In this document: piece after piece, positions 11,660-22,579 of the stretch
How the letters are laid out: every line of letters starts with the position of its first letter
Position numbering within the stretch: position 1 is the first letter of the stretch
Assembly (NCBI GenBank): GCA_033220425.1
Contig: CM065648.1
Location: forward strand, 558,001 to 622,000
Direction of reading: 5' to 3'
DNA length: 64,000 nt
Origin: Lepraria neglecta
Lineage: Eukaryota > Ascomycota > Lecanoromycetes > Lecanorales > Stereocaulaceae
Translations under genes and position numbers: made by a program
The notes under the pieces: generated by a model
Seen by the model: the letters and a program-made list of their open reading frames with translations, nothing else
Databases searched by the model: none
What the model was told of the DNA's origin: nothing

Positions 11660-12300
11660 TTCACTCTCCTCGACTCTACAGCTCGTAGCTTTCATCTTTG
11701 GGTCGCATCATCCTTGGAGAGCATTTAAGTGGGTATGTCGCCATCCAGTAGCCCAAGAAAGTCAAGCCTGTCAGGGGGGGCCACGTAGCAATGTAGATCC
11801 AGAACTCGTTTGCGATGACGATCCGTTTCGTTTGCTCGTCGAATACGAAGAAGTTCATTCCGTATGGCGTCTTCCATTGTCAGTCGTATTCATGACAATG
11901 GGCCGGCTTTTGGAATCAACAGAAAGCTTACTTTAATTTGAAAGTCTGTTACTCCAGGAAATTTTTCCTCAAGAGACGCCTCGAGTTCGTCAAGGGGGAG
12001 GTATCTTGTTTACGCAGGGTTGAGGTTATCCTTCACCAGTCCATCAGGCTGAATTCCTCCTTGAGTGTACCCTTGACTAGCCATGCTGGTGTTCACGGCT
12101 CGGTATGGGTTTGCCTATGGGAGTATCAGTAGTTCGAAGTGGACCTTTGCGTGGATGTGTATGAGAGAAATATTTTGCCAGCTTGTTAGAAAGCAGAGCC
12201 GCTTCAGATCTGCAGCCGCAATCGTAATGATTAAATCCGCAATAGTGCAGCCCAATCGGACCCCGGGGTCTCGAGCCATATGCACCTGTGTCCAATTGTT
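11660..12300 (-). pseudogene. relic resembling the membrane tail of a CorA-like protein
   Basis: The minus frame 11676-11858 gives YGMNFFVFDEQ followed by a hydrophobic helix (EFWIYIATWPPLTGLTFLGY). A GMN motif, a short loop and a final TM helix with a conserved Trp-Ile-Tyr and a Pro-Leu-Thr is the ending of CorA-type magnesium channels and of the many fungal CorA-like proteins. The upstream minus-strand sequence to about 12,300 is broken by stops in all frames and shows only uncertain helices (LDELEASLEEKFPGVTDF near 11,960). I take it as the eroded 3' end of a second decayed gene facing the previous relic. The match is short, so the call is tentative. Confidence 0.35.
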
Positions 12301-13139
12301 AAGAAATGCGACCCACCAACCATCAAAGAACTTCGCTTACAAACAACGAGTTATCAGCACATTTGTCTCATACTCGTTCAGCCCGAAAACCTTGTACCCT
12401 CTTGGGAGATCCTAATTTGGTGGGTGGCTCACTACACTCGAGGACGGGAAGCAACCGCATGGGCGCACCTGAGACAAGGCCATACCAATTCTCATATCAG
12501 CGCAGCGCTACGCGTGAGACGTTTCCGAATGTAAAGCAGGGTCCTTACGATGTCTGGTCTAGGGCGGCAAAGAACACGTTGCAAGGCAGTGATTCCACGA
12601 CTGTACCAAAGTCTGCTTCGGTGCTGCCTCGGAGGCCATGGCTGGGACGAGTAATGCCAGTGGCACGTGTCACGGTAGAAAAGGCTTACGCAAAAGCACA
12701 TTCTGAGCAGAGCCTTCTCATGAGACTTCGTCTCAGTGGTAGTACTTGTGGTAGGAAGGCTGAGGGTCTCGGATTTCAGCTGTGGGCCTTGGTAGTCTTC
12801 TAAACAGTTGCTGGCTGAAAGTTCGAATTTACTCGAAAATCTGCTTAGCGCTTTACCTTCGATTTAAGTGTGGGCTTGCATTTAATAAGCTAACCTTCGT
12901 AGTTCAACATTCGCGTCCGACACAGACGCACTGAAACGCCCCAGTCATAGGTCTCCGAACTTCCGAAGCATAAACCAACAGGCGTAGGCCCCCAAGCGGA
13001 TCTCTGTGGGGCGGTCTAGCTTAGGTTGCAACTAAGTAGTACTACGCTAAGTGCGGCACTCTGACAACCTTGATGTGTACACTTAGTATCATGGTCTTTG
13101 CGGCTGTATGAATCTAAGATCGTGAGTCGACAGAAGCTT
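12301..13139. other. intergenic, no gene recognised
   Basis: Only chance frames are present, the longest being a 165-codon frame (12306-12803) whose composition is basic and repetitive and matches nothing. It must contain the lig4 3' UTR near 13,100. No repeat or RNA gene was seen. Confidence 0.45.
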
Positions 13140-16100
13140 TCACGTGGGCGCAAATCCTTCCAAATAAATCAGCAGCCTAGCTATGAAATAGGACGGCATT
13201 AGACTAGTGTAGGATAGCTTACGTTCTTCATCTAGCAGCGTTCTCTCCAGCCAACTTTTTTCTATCCAGTCGATCGTTACCAGGCGTGGTAGGTGCTTGA
13301 ACCTATCATTCTGTGTCAAATTGCGGAAGCAAACAGGACCACTCCAAGGAACATACCCGGACACGTCCTGCCTCAAGGCTCTAATCCGGCTTCGATCACC
13401 TCCAACAAGGACATGAGTGACCCCTTCCTTGAGATCACTCACCATACTCGCTCCAGCAAATCTCGCCGTATTGAAGGCTTGATTCATCCTGAAGCCTGGG
13501 TCTTTTTGGGTCGAATGAGCGGCATCACCCCCAAGCTGATAATCAGCGTAGATAAGCAGACCCTCAAAAATCCAGCCGGACAGCTGTCCCAGCTCATGAT
13601 CGTGGTCATCAAGCTCACTGCGAAAGTCTGAAGCACTGAATCTATGCTCGTATTTGGTGGGCATAGAGTCAAAGATCTGGAAACTGTCAGTAATACCGGG
13701 GAAAGTTGGGGTTACAGATCGCCTTGCCTCTCTCAATTCGTCCACAGTAATATCCCTGGCAAAGCTATCCCCGTACTCATCCACGGCGCTCTCGATATGA
13801 GATTTTGAGTCTTCGGCCGTGAAGAACATGTGCCTGTCCCTGGTCAATGGCGATCAGTCTCCACAAAGATGGGCGATATCTCCTACCTTGGCTCTAACGG
13901 CAAGATAAGTATTGGTCTATCCCCGTCTGACTCGCTTTGTTTGATGTTGTGGAAAAGCCAGGACGGCCTTACGATGTTTGTTTTGCCGCGCTTGATTGAG
14001 GAAGCAACGTGGACAGTTCCTTTTCAGCCTGTTAGTAGCTAAAGATGACAATAATGTCTATGACGTCTTACTCTGGTCTCCAATACAGATCGTTTCTGGT
14101 CTTGAATCGTTCTGGACAATTTTGCCACCATGGGACTTGACCATTTGTTCGAGCTCAGCCTGGGTTTTCTTTTCCGGCTTTTGTGCTCTAGTCATGATAT
14201 CTATCCTTTTCTTAGCATTGCTTTGATCAATAGAGATCTTGACACTTACAGAAAGTTAGACCCTCGAATACTTCGACGGCTTTCCCACCATACGGCGTAT
14301 CCAAGACCGTCTCACTACCAGCTACGGTAAGGGGCCTTTTTCGCGTTGCTCGTAGCCTCTTTTTTCGATGATCTTCAACCTTGAACTGCTTCTCCTTGCT
14401 CTCTTTTTCCACCTTGTTTTTCAGATTGATGAAGTCTGAGATTGAAATGGCATTGTCCCACTGGCGATCGGTACGAAGTTTTTTAAATCGTGGGAAGCGT
14501 AGAGTGAAGCCCATCTTGAATTGGTCCGTCGCGGAGACAGACGCGGCCTTGACCTCCACCACGACAGAATCACTCGGTAGGATCCATTCGTCAGGCCGCT
14601 CATATTGCAGCTGACCGCCAGCCAGCTCGATGTATTCTGAAGGCGGATGTTTCGGATCCCACTTCTTCCATTTGCCATCTGTAGTATGTCTTATTGCAGC
14701 GTAGTCAGCTGCCGTAAACCCACCTCCAACTTTGAAGAACGAATAGAATTTCATTGGATTTGCGCCTTGCCGGATCTGGTTCTCGTCCACCCTGAGACCG
14801 CACATATAGCTTGAAAATCCTCCGCCTCGTTTGCCAGAACCATAGTAGCCACCAATGATAACACAATCGAGGTTCTCACCGAACTCCGTCATATACTCAG
14901 GCTTGACCTTCATCCAGTCGTCGTTACGCTCATTGAGCCGATATGATGAGCGAGGATTCTTGAGCACCAAGCCTTCTGAGGCCTCGGCGACGACTTGACG
15001 TAGCAGTGGCTCAATCTCTGCTGCGCTTTGGGCCTCTTTGTAAGTGTGAATTTCTAGCCGTCGATGGACATCGTTGACCGCCTGTTGTAGTGCTCTCCTA
15101 CGGTCTCGAAGTGTATAGTTCGTGATATCTTGGCCATTCAGATAGAGAAGATCAAAGACTTTGTAAAATGGTCGTTTTCCTTTGGAGAACTCATTCTTCT
15201 GCTGTTCAATGGCAGCAGTCTTGAGTGTTCCGAACGGCACCATTGCATCTTGCTCTGGGTCCCAAGTGACCATCTCCCCATCGAGCACGATGCTTTCAAC
15301 CCCCTCATTGAATGCATCCTTAAGGTGCCGAGTCAGGGCTGAGTTGCTATCCATGAAACCATTGCCGTACATGCTAGTGTAGTCCTTAGCCTTTCGTGAC
15401 CAAAACCCAAACCTCTTCCCTCCAGGAATACTGTCGTCGCTAATCATGTGAAGCTGCATCCTTTCGCCGTCGAGCTTTTCCTCGATCCAGAATACAGGGT
15501 CATCCTCAGTAGGTCTCATTCTGTCGACCATCTTTTGGAAGGAGTGCATCTGGAATTGGGCTAGCTGTGGCTGGAAACATTGCATCAAAGTAATGGTTCG
15601 ATCATCGCCTTCCAAGCGAATAGCGCGGTCATATAGTTCCCAACAGACGCGGCGAAGATTGGATGATACATTGAAAAGGCTGTCTGCGTCCGGATGCCAA
15701 ATATTGAAGAAAGTCTTCTCAGTTGCGCCTACCTTCATTTGACGGAGGATGATACGGATCAGCCACATCATCTCATCAGCATTCATTCTCGTATAGAACT
15801 CAGTGAAGATTGGTATTTGTGCATCTTCCTTCTGCGCAGCAGACAGCTTGTCGAGAAGGTCGTTGACTTCGCCAATTGTCATGTCTCCGACCTCTGTTCG
15901 GATAGGTCTCTTGGCTATGACCTCGTAACAGCGCCCAGCAAAGTCTCCAGCCATCCTACTAATCGTAGTCTGTCCTGGCTGCTTCCAGTTAAGTAGGTTA
16001 AAGCCATCTTCAGAGTCTTTGTTGATCTTCATGACTCTGATAAGTAGCCTGCCAATGGATTTCTCCTTGAGGCCATACATAGCCCTTTCTCGGTCCTTTT

Positions 16101-16510
16101 CTGGAATGATGAGCCGAAAAGCAGGGTAGATATCGTCCCCAACTTCTTTTCGCCATCTTGATACAAAGCGCTCAATGATGCTCTGACGGATCTCATGAGG
16201 GTTCCTGCTTGGTCCTCCATGGGGGCCGATTTTCTTCCTTGCGACCGCAGGGCCAGTCGGCTTCTTTTTGTTGTCATTCAACGGATTGAAGAGGGTCAAG
16301 TACAGATCATGGAACGGGAGAGTTTTCGAATGATTTCGGGGGCGATTGGGATATCTAAACCTAACGTCAGCATCTGGCTTAATTAAATCAGCGACACGTG
16401 ACTCCTCACTTTTCATCAAGTTCCTCTTCTCTCAGTAGTTGTGCTTGGCTTTGAAGATTGCCGTCAACACCACCAGCATCAACCATCTCCGAATCTTGCA
16501 TATCCGCCAT
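13140..16510 (-). CDS. lig4: DNA ligase IV, 5 exons
   Basis: ATP-dependent ligase that seals double-strand breaks in non-homologous end joining, together with an XRCC4/Lif1 partner in the nucleus. Exons, transcription order: 16510-16410, 16360-14250, 14200-14072, 14019-13887 and 13839-13140. Phases close exactly, giving 1057 residues. MADMQDSEMVDAGG at the start leads across a 49-nt intron into FRYPNRPRNHSKTLPFHDLY, the conserved fungal LIG4 N-terminus. The nucleotidyl-transferase motif EEKLDGERMQLHM places the adenylated lysine at about residue 329. Motifs DGEMVTWD, SEGLVLKNP and WMKVKPEY follow. BRCT1 (about 730-830) starts at EVFEGLTF and BRCT2 (about 910-1050) has LSGWIFEGLLIYAD; the segment between them is the usual XRCC4-binding linker. 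No lesion seen, despite dead genes on both sides. Confidence 0.94.
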
Positions 16511-17271
16511 CTTTCATCTACTCTCTAAGGCAGTAAGACTATTTTAAGCTTTGGTGGTGACTTCAGCCATAGCATTGAGAGGCCTGACCATCTTTCAAAA
16601 AATCAGTGGCGAACACTCATGTCATAAAGGTGATATTGCCAACAGGCGGCAGTCTATGCCAAGGAGCCAACGCCTGCTTGTCCTAAACAGGAATGGCTTG
16701 GCCGCGAAACCACATGACCATCTACTTTTAGCGATCTCGTTCGCCTTTTCCATCTTTTCAATATCTATCACCATTTCTCCTCGAACCTAAGCTATCATTT
16801 AGTCCATCTGTACAGCAGGATCATGATGTCCAAAGATGAGTTGAGGACCACAGCAATGACTCCGTCATCATGGGAAAGTGAATGCTTGCCGGCGGGATCC
16901 AAATCTGTTTCCTTCCTTATCCGCTGGGGTGTTTGAACTGCCATGCTATTTTCTGGTCTAAAAGCTATTTTCTGCGTTTACCTTATCTTCGGAACGCGGG
17001 GGCCTTAGAGTATCGGTGAGCTTACGGTGCTATGTTGAGTCAGAGCGTCTGTGCCTTATCGTCCTGGTTTCCACGTGTACATGTGCTGTTTTGGGCAATC
17101 AACCCCATGAAAACAGATATCAAGCTCACCGCCTGCCCGCTTTTGTGTGCCGACGATCCTTTGTTCTCCATACCTTAACTCCTCTATCTTATTACTCTCT
17201 CAACATTGAACAGAGTACGCACAATTTGCAATTTCAACATCGAGTATCAGCTTCAAACTCTCCCGTGGCAC
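16511..17271. other. divergent intergenic region between lig4 and the amidase relic
   Basis: This 760-bp stretch is expected to hold the lig4 promoter (left end) and the former amidase promoter. It contains only short chance frames. I see no clear regulatory motif. Confidence 0.4.
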
Positions 17272-19358
17272 ATGAAACAGCCAACCCTAATGCTCCGGAT
17301 CAGCCTCCTCGTGGGGCTGGTGTACGTTTCTTCTCATGTACTTGCGACCAGCTTGAGCGATCACGTTACTTACCAATGTTCATGAAAATCACTTCTTCCA
17401 GGCTTGCCACGCCTGGATGAAGCCAGCATTGATGATCTCAACATTCTCCAAGCCATCGGTGCTGTGACCAGCGTAGACCTTGTGTGCATGCATGTTCTTC
17501 CTTCCCTCAATTTTTTGCTGCCATGCTAAGCATTACAAGACATACATTGAAAGAATCAACGAAGTCAATCCTCTTCTTCGCGCTGTCAGTGAAATAAGTC
17601 CAGGTGCCTTGCTTATCGCGAGCTCCCTGGATGCGGAGCGTGCTGCAGGCTGCGTGCGAGGGTAGGTAAACCTGTTAAAACATCAAGCCGTCTTGTTGAC
17701 GGAACTTTAGGCCTTTGCACGGTGTTTCGATCCTGATCAAGGTACTGAATCTGGTATCCAGAGTGAGTGTCTGTGTTGTCTTAAGCAGGACAATATCGCG
17801 ACTCAAGACCTCACGAACAACACAGTTGAAGCCAAACCTCTCTCACGCACAACACCCAACTAACCTCAGTAGCCGGCTCCTACGCACTCCTAGGAGTAAC
17901 AGTCGCCCGCGAATCAACAGTAGTCTCCAGACCCCGTACCGCCGGCGCCGTAATCCTCGGCAAAGCCACAATGAGCGAATGGGCCCAGATGCGCTCACGA
18001 AGAGTCAGCTCATCCCACGGCTAGAGTGACTACGGTGGCCAACCACTAGGTGCTTACTACCCACAACAGGACCCAAGCGGAAGCTCCAGCGGCAGTGCTA
18101 TAGCTGCATCAATAGGATTAGCGCTAGGAGTACTGGCTGCGGAGACAAGCGGTAGCATTGTTTTGCCTTCTGAGCATAACAATGTTGTAGGTATCAAGCC
18201 TACGCTTGGCTTGATGTCTAGAAGTACGGTCATACCTATCAGCTTAAGGCAGGATACTGTTGGTCCTGTGGCGAGGACAGTGAAGGATGCTGCATATATT
18301 CTTTCTGTGATTTCTGGAAAAGACAAATTCGACAATGGGACCGACGCTCAGCCATTCGACGAAATACCCGACTACGTAAAAGCATGCAAGTATTCAGCTT
18401 TCAGCGGTGCTCGTCTCGGCATTCCACGCAATGGTATCACTCCCTTCGTCAACCAGTCCACAGAGCCAATCATGGCTGCATTCGAGACCGCAGTCGAGCT
18501 GATTCGGGGCGCTGCAGCCACGGTCGTTGACGAAGCGAACTTCGCATCCTTCGACATTGATGCTTTCGGCCGAAATAGCAGCATCCTGCTTGGCACTGAC
18601 TTCGTTGCTCAGCTCTCTGATTATCTTTCCCAACTCACAAAGAATCCGAACAATGTGCATAACCTTCACGGCACCAGATATGACCCCCGAGAGGAATGGC
18701 CTGATCGAGACGTAGATTTCCATTCTCTCTCTTCACCCGGGCCATTCCCTAAATTGACGTACCCTAGATCTACGCCTGGGACCGAGAGCTCGAACGCAAC
18801 TACACCAACGAATCTGAAGAGTCCTACGATGCATACCAAGCCAACCTCGAAATGGCGGGTCCCTCAGCGTCCTTGGCACTCTCGACAAATACAACCTCGA
18901 TGCCTTGGTAATGCCAACATTCGCATCCTTCCATCTTCCGGCCATCGCAGGTTTGCCCGTTGTCACAGTTCCACTCGGTTTCTTCCCGGCTGGCACCGCA
19001 GTGGAAATGAATCTCAAGGGCACTATATATAGTCAACGTTGCACCCAACATTCCCTTTGGACTCGCTTTCATCGGCCGTCGCTGGAGTGAAGAGACTCTA
19101 ATAGGGCTGGCTTGTGCGTTTGAGAAACGGACAATGGCTAGACAAAAGATAAAGCCATACATTTCTCCCACCTTTGAGCATGGAAACCAGATCTCTAGCG
19201 GCCCTGAGCGCGAGGGTCCAGCTCAGCAGTCTGGCTTCAAGCACAAATTGACGTTGTCAGAGACTATGCAAGCTATTCTCAAACGTGGCATTCGAGGAGT
19301 ATTTTCCACCGGAAGCTGGGCATGGACTCTGCTCGGAATATTTGCCAGCATTGTATGA
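17272..19358 (+). pseudogene. decayed secreted amidase (amidase signature family)
   Basis: Amidase-signature enzymes hydrolyse amides with a Ser-cisSer-Lys triad. A likely start at 17272 encodes a signal-peptide-like N-terminus (MKQPTLMLRISLLVGLV). Family blocks follow across short introns: LPRLDEASIDDLNILQAIGAVTSVDL, YIERINEVNPLLRAVSEISP, PLHGVSILIK plus DNIATQDLTNNT (catalytic Lys region), AGSYALLGVTVARESTVVSR, and YYPQQDPSGSSSGSA (catalytic Ser region). The C-terminal part runs through MPTFASFHLPAIAGLPVVTV and IPFGLAFIGRRWSEETLIGL. Lesions: TAG at 18022-18024, where relatives have Trp (SSHG*SDYGG); frame changes near 18,875 and near 19,030; and no canonical splice pair before AGSYALLG near 17,870. 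The host gene is inactive, and decay looks recent since most of the protein is readable. Confidence 0.8.
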
Positions 19359-19933
19359 GCAAGCTCGACTCAGGTTACACCATATTCCAGCATTAACCAG
19401 GATGGGAGGGTCAAAGGACGGCCTTTGTAATGACTTGATGAGCAATTACTAGAATAGCGATATTAGATACCCACTGCCTAGAAAAATTCTCGGGTTTTAC
19501 TTGCACGCTTCGCAATGGTTTTGATGACTCGCTGGCGAGTTCACTAGCACAGCGGCATCTACAAGAGCGAGGATTTGCAATCATCGAATCATGGCCCATT
19601 TTCTATGTCCTTTGTATACTTCTCCCAGATGAGGAAGGCGCCTCTCTCAAACCCGGTCGCGAGAACGGCAGCCAATCCTTCCTTTTCTATTTCGTGCCTC
19701 GCGTAATCTCGCATCGATCCCCGCTTGGTGGCGTACAACTTCAGGACCCTTTCAACACCAACAAGGATGATAGATTGATTTGGTAAAACGTATACATTCA
19801 TACACTCATATAACTACGATTGCTCGTGCCATTCATTCTATAGATCAACAACGCTTATATGCATGCGTTGGGTATGTATGTCGCTCAAACGCTATCAAAT
19901 CAAAATTCCAAATAAGCCGAATTCGTAGATCGG
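19359..19933. other. intergenic 3' region
   Basis: Lies between the amidase relic (+) and the minus-strand gene ending at 19934. A 70-codon minus frame (19589-19801) is open but resembles nothing known. No repeats seen. Confidence 0.4.
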
Positions 19934-21379
19934 TCATGCCCTAATCCCAGTCCATCTCTTTGGGACCCCTTTGCACCCATCCGTACTCTCATCCTCCACC
20001 ATCTTCCCATCTTGCCTAGCTGGTAACCACAATCTCGCTCTCCCAGGACTGCCATCTTTCAATTTGCCAACTTTTCGCATGTTCATCTCGAGCACAATAA
20101 CACGTAGGAAGTCGCTGTTCTCGCGAGGCTCGCGTTGCCGAGGCAGTGAGGCTTGTGGAAGGCCGTCAACGGCATCGAATGCTTTTTGTTCTGCGGAGGT
20201 GAAGACCGGGGGCGAGGAGGCCTTTTTGGAGCCGCGGGTTGGTCTTTTGTAGGCTTGGAGTTGGATGGAGGCGGTGCAGTTGGGGCGCATTGCTTGTGAG
20301 CTTTCTTGGTCAGAGTGGAAGTGGAATTCCGAAGGCGAGAGTGTGATGGGGTTTAGATATCTGCGTAGGGCGGGGTCTGGGGGTTCTGTGGAGGGAAATG
20401 GTCGTCTTTCGTCGGTGAACTGCGGAGAGATGCCCAATAAAGATCTGGCGAGATAGTCTTCGCGCTGTGTAGGGGGTGCAGTGAAGGCTGAGAAGGACTG
20501 GGCTGCGGAGCGTATTTTGCGGAAGGACGCCGTTAGGTTAGATTTGAAGGCGAGTCTTGCCTTGGCGGCTGCCGAGGGAGGTGGGGAGAGAACTTCCAGA
20601 GGCTCTTCATCTTCCTCCTCAATGGCTTTAGGTGTTTCCGGCAGTAGAGGATGGTCCAAGACACAGTCCTCCCCTCTCGATGTAGAAAGACTTTTCTGCC
20701 GCCTGTCCGCGCCGCTACGGCTACTTGCCATCCCAGGTGTAGCCGGATTACTGACAGAGCTCAGCGACTCCGTGTCGGTGTCCAGTGATGGCATGGACTC
20801 GGTAGAGAGAGATCGAACAGATGACAATGGGCCTAAAGTCGTGTCGCTCTCGAAGCTGCCGATTTCCTGTTCAGAGTCTTCCGGTGGGCTCAGAAGCACT
20901 CCCCAAGACTGAGGGCTGGAGGATGATATTGCGCGCCTTGGAGTCTCCCGGTACCTGGCTCCTTGAGTTCGGTTGGCGAGAGGCGTAGATGCTCGACGAT
21001 GGTCTGGATGAAACCTCTCTGCTGACTGCGTCAAGGATGTCATGGCAAGCAGAGCCGCAACCGTGGAAGGTGTAGAGGACTCGTCATGAGGAGTCTCAGC
21101 AGCTTGCGACTTCCTTCCGTCTTTAGACATAGACTCCCGACTCCTTCTCATTCCTCCATTCCTAGACTTTGTAGGGATGACGACGGGTTTGGAAGGTGTG
21201 GCAGGCGGCGGGGTGAACATCTTTGGCGGCATGGTTGAGTTGGTGGTCTTCTCCTTCTTCGACGTCTTTGGTGATATGCGCTCGGCCACAGGGGCCGCCA
21301 TTATTTCTTTCTCATCGCGCTTCTTCGATGGCATGGGTGGTGCTTGGGACGAGTATTTATAAGCCCGCGGCACCATCAT
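19934..21379 (-). CDS. conserved fungal protein of unknown function, low-complexity
   Basis: Open frame of 481 codons without introns. Most of the protein is Ser/Pro/Thr-rich and probably disordered: a basic N-terminus (PSKKRDEKE, KTSKKEKTT), proline runs (MFTPPPATPSKPVV), and phosphoserine-like clusters (LSSVRSLSTESMPSLDTDTE, EEEDEEPLEVLSPPPS). A helical patch, ARLAFKSNLTASFRKIRSAA, lies near residue 285. The C-terminus has the most ordered-looking block, NSDFLRVIVLEMNMRKVGKL followed by PGRARLWLPAR; I recall this as conserved among filamentous ascomycete proteins annotated only as hypothetical. No known domain, signal peptide or TM segment is visible. The function cannot be inferred. Confidence 0.72.
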   Translation of the reverse strand: MMVPRAYKYSSQAPPMPSKKRDEKEIMAAPVAERISPKTSKKEKTTNSTMPPKMFTPPPATPSKPVVIPTKSRNGGMRRSRESMSKDGRKSQAAETPHDESSTPSTVAALLAMTSLTQSAERFHPDHRRASTPLANRTQGARYRETPRRAISSSSPQSWGVLLSPPEDSEQEIGSFESDTTLGPLSSVRSLSTESMPSLDTDTESLSSVSNPATPGMASSRSGADRRQKSLSTSRGEDCVLDHPLLPETPKAIEEEDEEPLEVLSPPPSAAAKARLAFKSNLTASFRKIRSAAQSFSAFTAPPTQREDYLARSLLGISPQFTDERRPFPSTEPPDPALRRYLNPITLSPSEFHFHSDQESSQAMRPNCTASIQLQAYKRPTRGSKKASSPPVFTSAEQKAFDAVDGLPQASLPRQREPRENSDFLRVIVLEMNMRKVGKLKDGSPGRARLWLPARQDGKMVEDESTDGCKGVPKRWTGIRA

Positions 21380-22579
21380 AATGGGTATGAGGCCTTGTCT
21401 TCTCCTTCAAGGGACAGCTAGGCTGCAGTCTGTGTATTTTGTAGAGGGAGGAGGCTCGAGAGGGGCGCCGAAGGATGTTCCATGCGGCTTCGAGGCTGTC
21501 TGTACTCCCTAGAGGCTTTCACGAGGTATTTTCACACCGGAGGCTACATCTGTGCGTGAGGTCTCAGCTCCGAACGGAGGAAGCCGATAGGGAGAGCTGA
21601 AAATGATGTAAGCTAGCGACGTGGCACACGTAGTAGGGAGAAGAAGCAAAGAGACGAGACACAAAAATGGCGCTGAGTTAGGAGACAGCAACATCTCTAA
21701 GGCCGGACGAGTAAAGCCTGTCCGAGCGCTAGAATCGTGAGATAGGTCCTCTTCGGTCATTTGGGCCTAAGATCCAGCGGAAGGGAGGGAAAGAGATAAG
21801 GAGCACGCGAGCAGTTAGCCAATCATCAAAGCCTAATTGATCGCCCTTCACATCACGAGAAAGGCTGACTGCAGGTTGAGCGATAGATTGCTGATAAGAC
21901 TTCAAAGGCCTCAACTTCTTTATTTGCGACACCAAAAACATCCGGTCTGACGATGCGATGACGGCGTCTTCAGGCACGGCGGCTCGTGAAAATCTTGGGC
22001 CAGGGTGTGTGCATTGGTGTGGAAGCCGAGGGAGCCAGATCGTTTTAGGTTCATTACCAAAAAGAAAGAAAGTGCCCTAATTGGGCAGGTGCAAACGAGA
22101 CACCGGCCGTTCCTCCGTTGGCAAAACATGTTCCGCTTGCCAACATGCAAAGTATACAGTCACAGTTTGGTGTTTTGTCGTTTTCTCCGTGGGGTGAGGT
22201 GAGGTTGAGTAATGGGATTGCGTGATGCGTTTTCTTTTTACTTTGCACCACGTGGGACTACTCCGGAGGTGGCTTCGGACTTTTGATAAATGCTTTTCCC
22301 CACACTCCGGGGAAAGAGCCTCAAAGACTGGAGATAATCGTCACAGACCAGAGACACGAAATGTATACTATACGATGGAGAGGCCCAAATTTCGCAGCGC
22401 CCTAATAATGATAGCCAGCGGGTGTCTTCAGGAGGCCTGGATATGAATATCTTAGTCTATCATAGCAACATCTAAAAACAATGGTTGCATGTCCTAACGT
22501 TGAGCTACTTCTTCTTCGTTGATAACCTTGCGCCTCTATATACTTTGCATTATCCCTGTTTTCGAACACGGAGCAGCTT
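21380..22579. other. 1.2-kb intergenic region, promoter of the unknown gene
   Basis: Lies between the start of the minus gene at 21379 and the 3' end of the 6PGDH gene. It should carry the promoter of the former and the 3' UTR of the latter. Only chance frames are present on both strands. A CCAAT-like sequence (accaaaaagaaag context) near 22,060 is not convincing. Confidence 0.4.

Noticed and set aside
12306-12803. 165-codon plus-strand frame
   Set aside because: No recognisable family, no introns or conserved blocks, and it lies in a decayed tract. Length alone is not enough.
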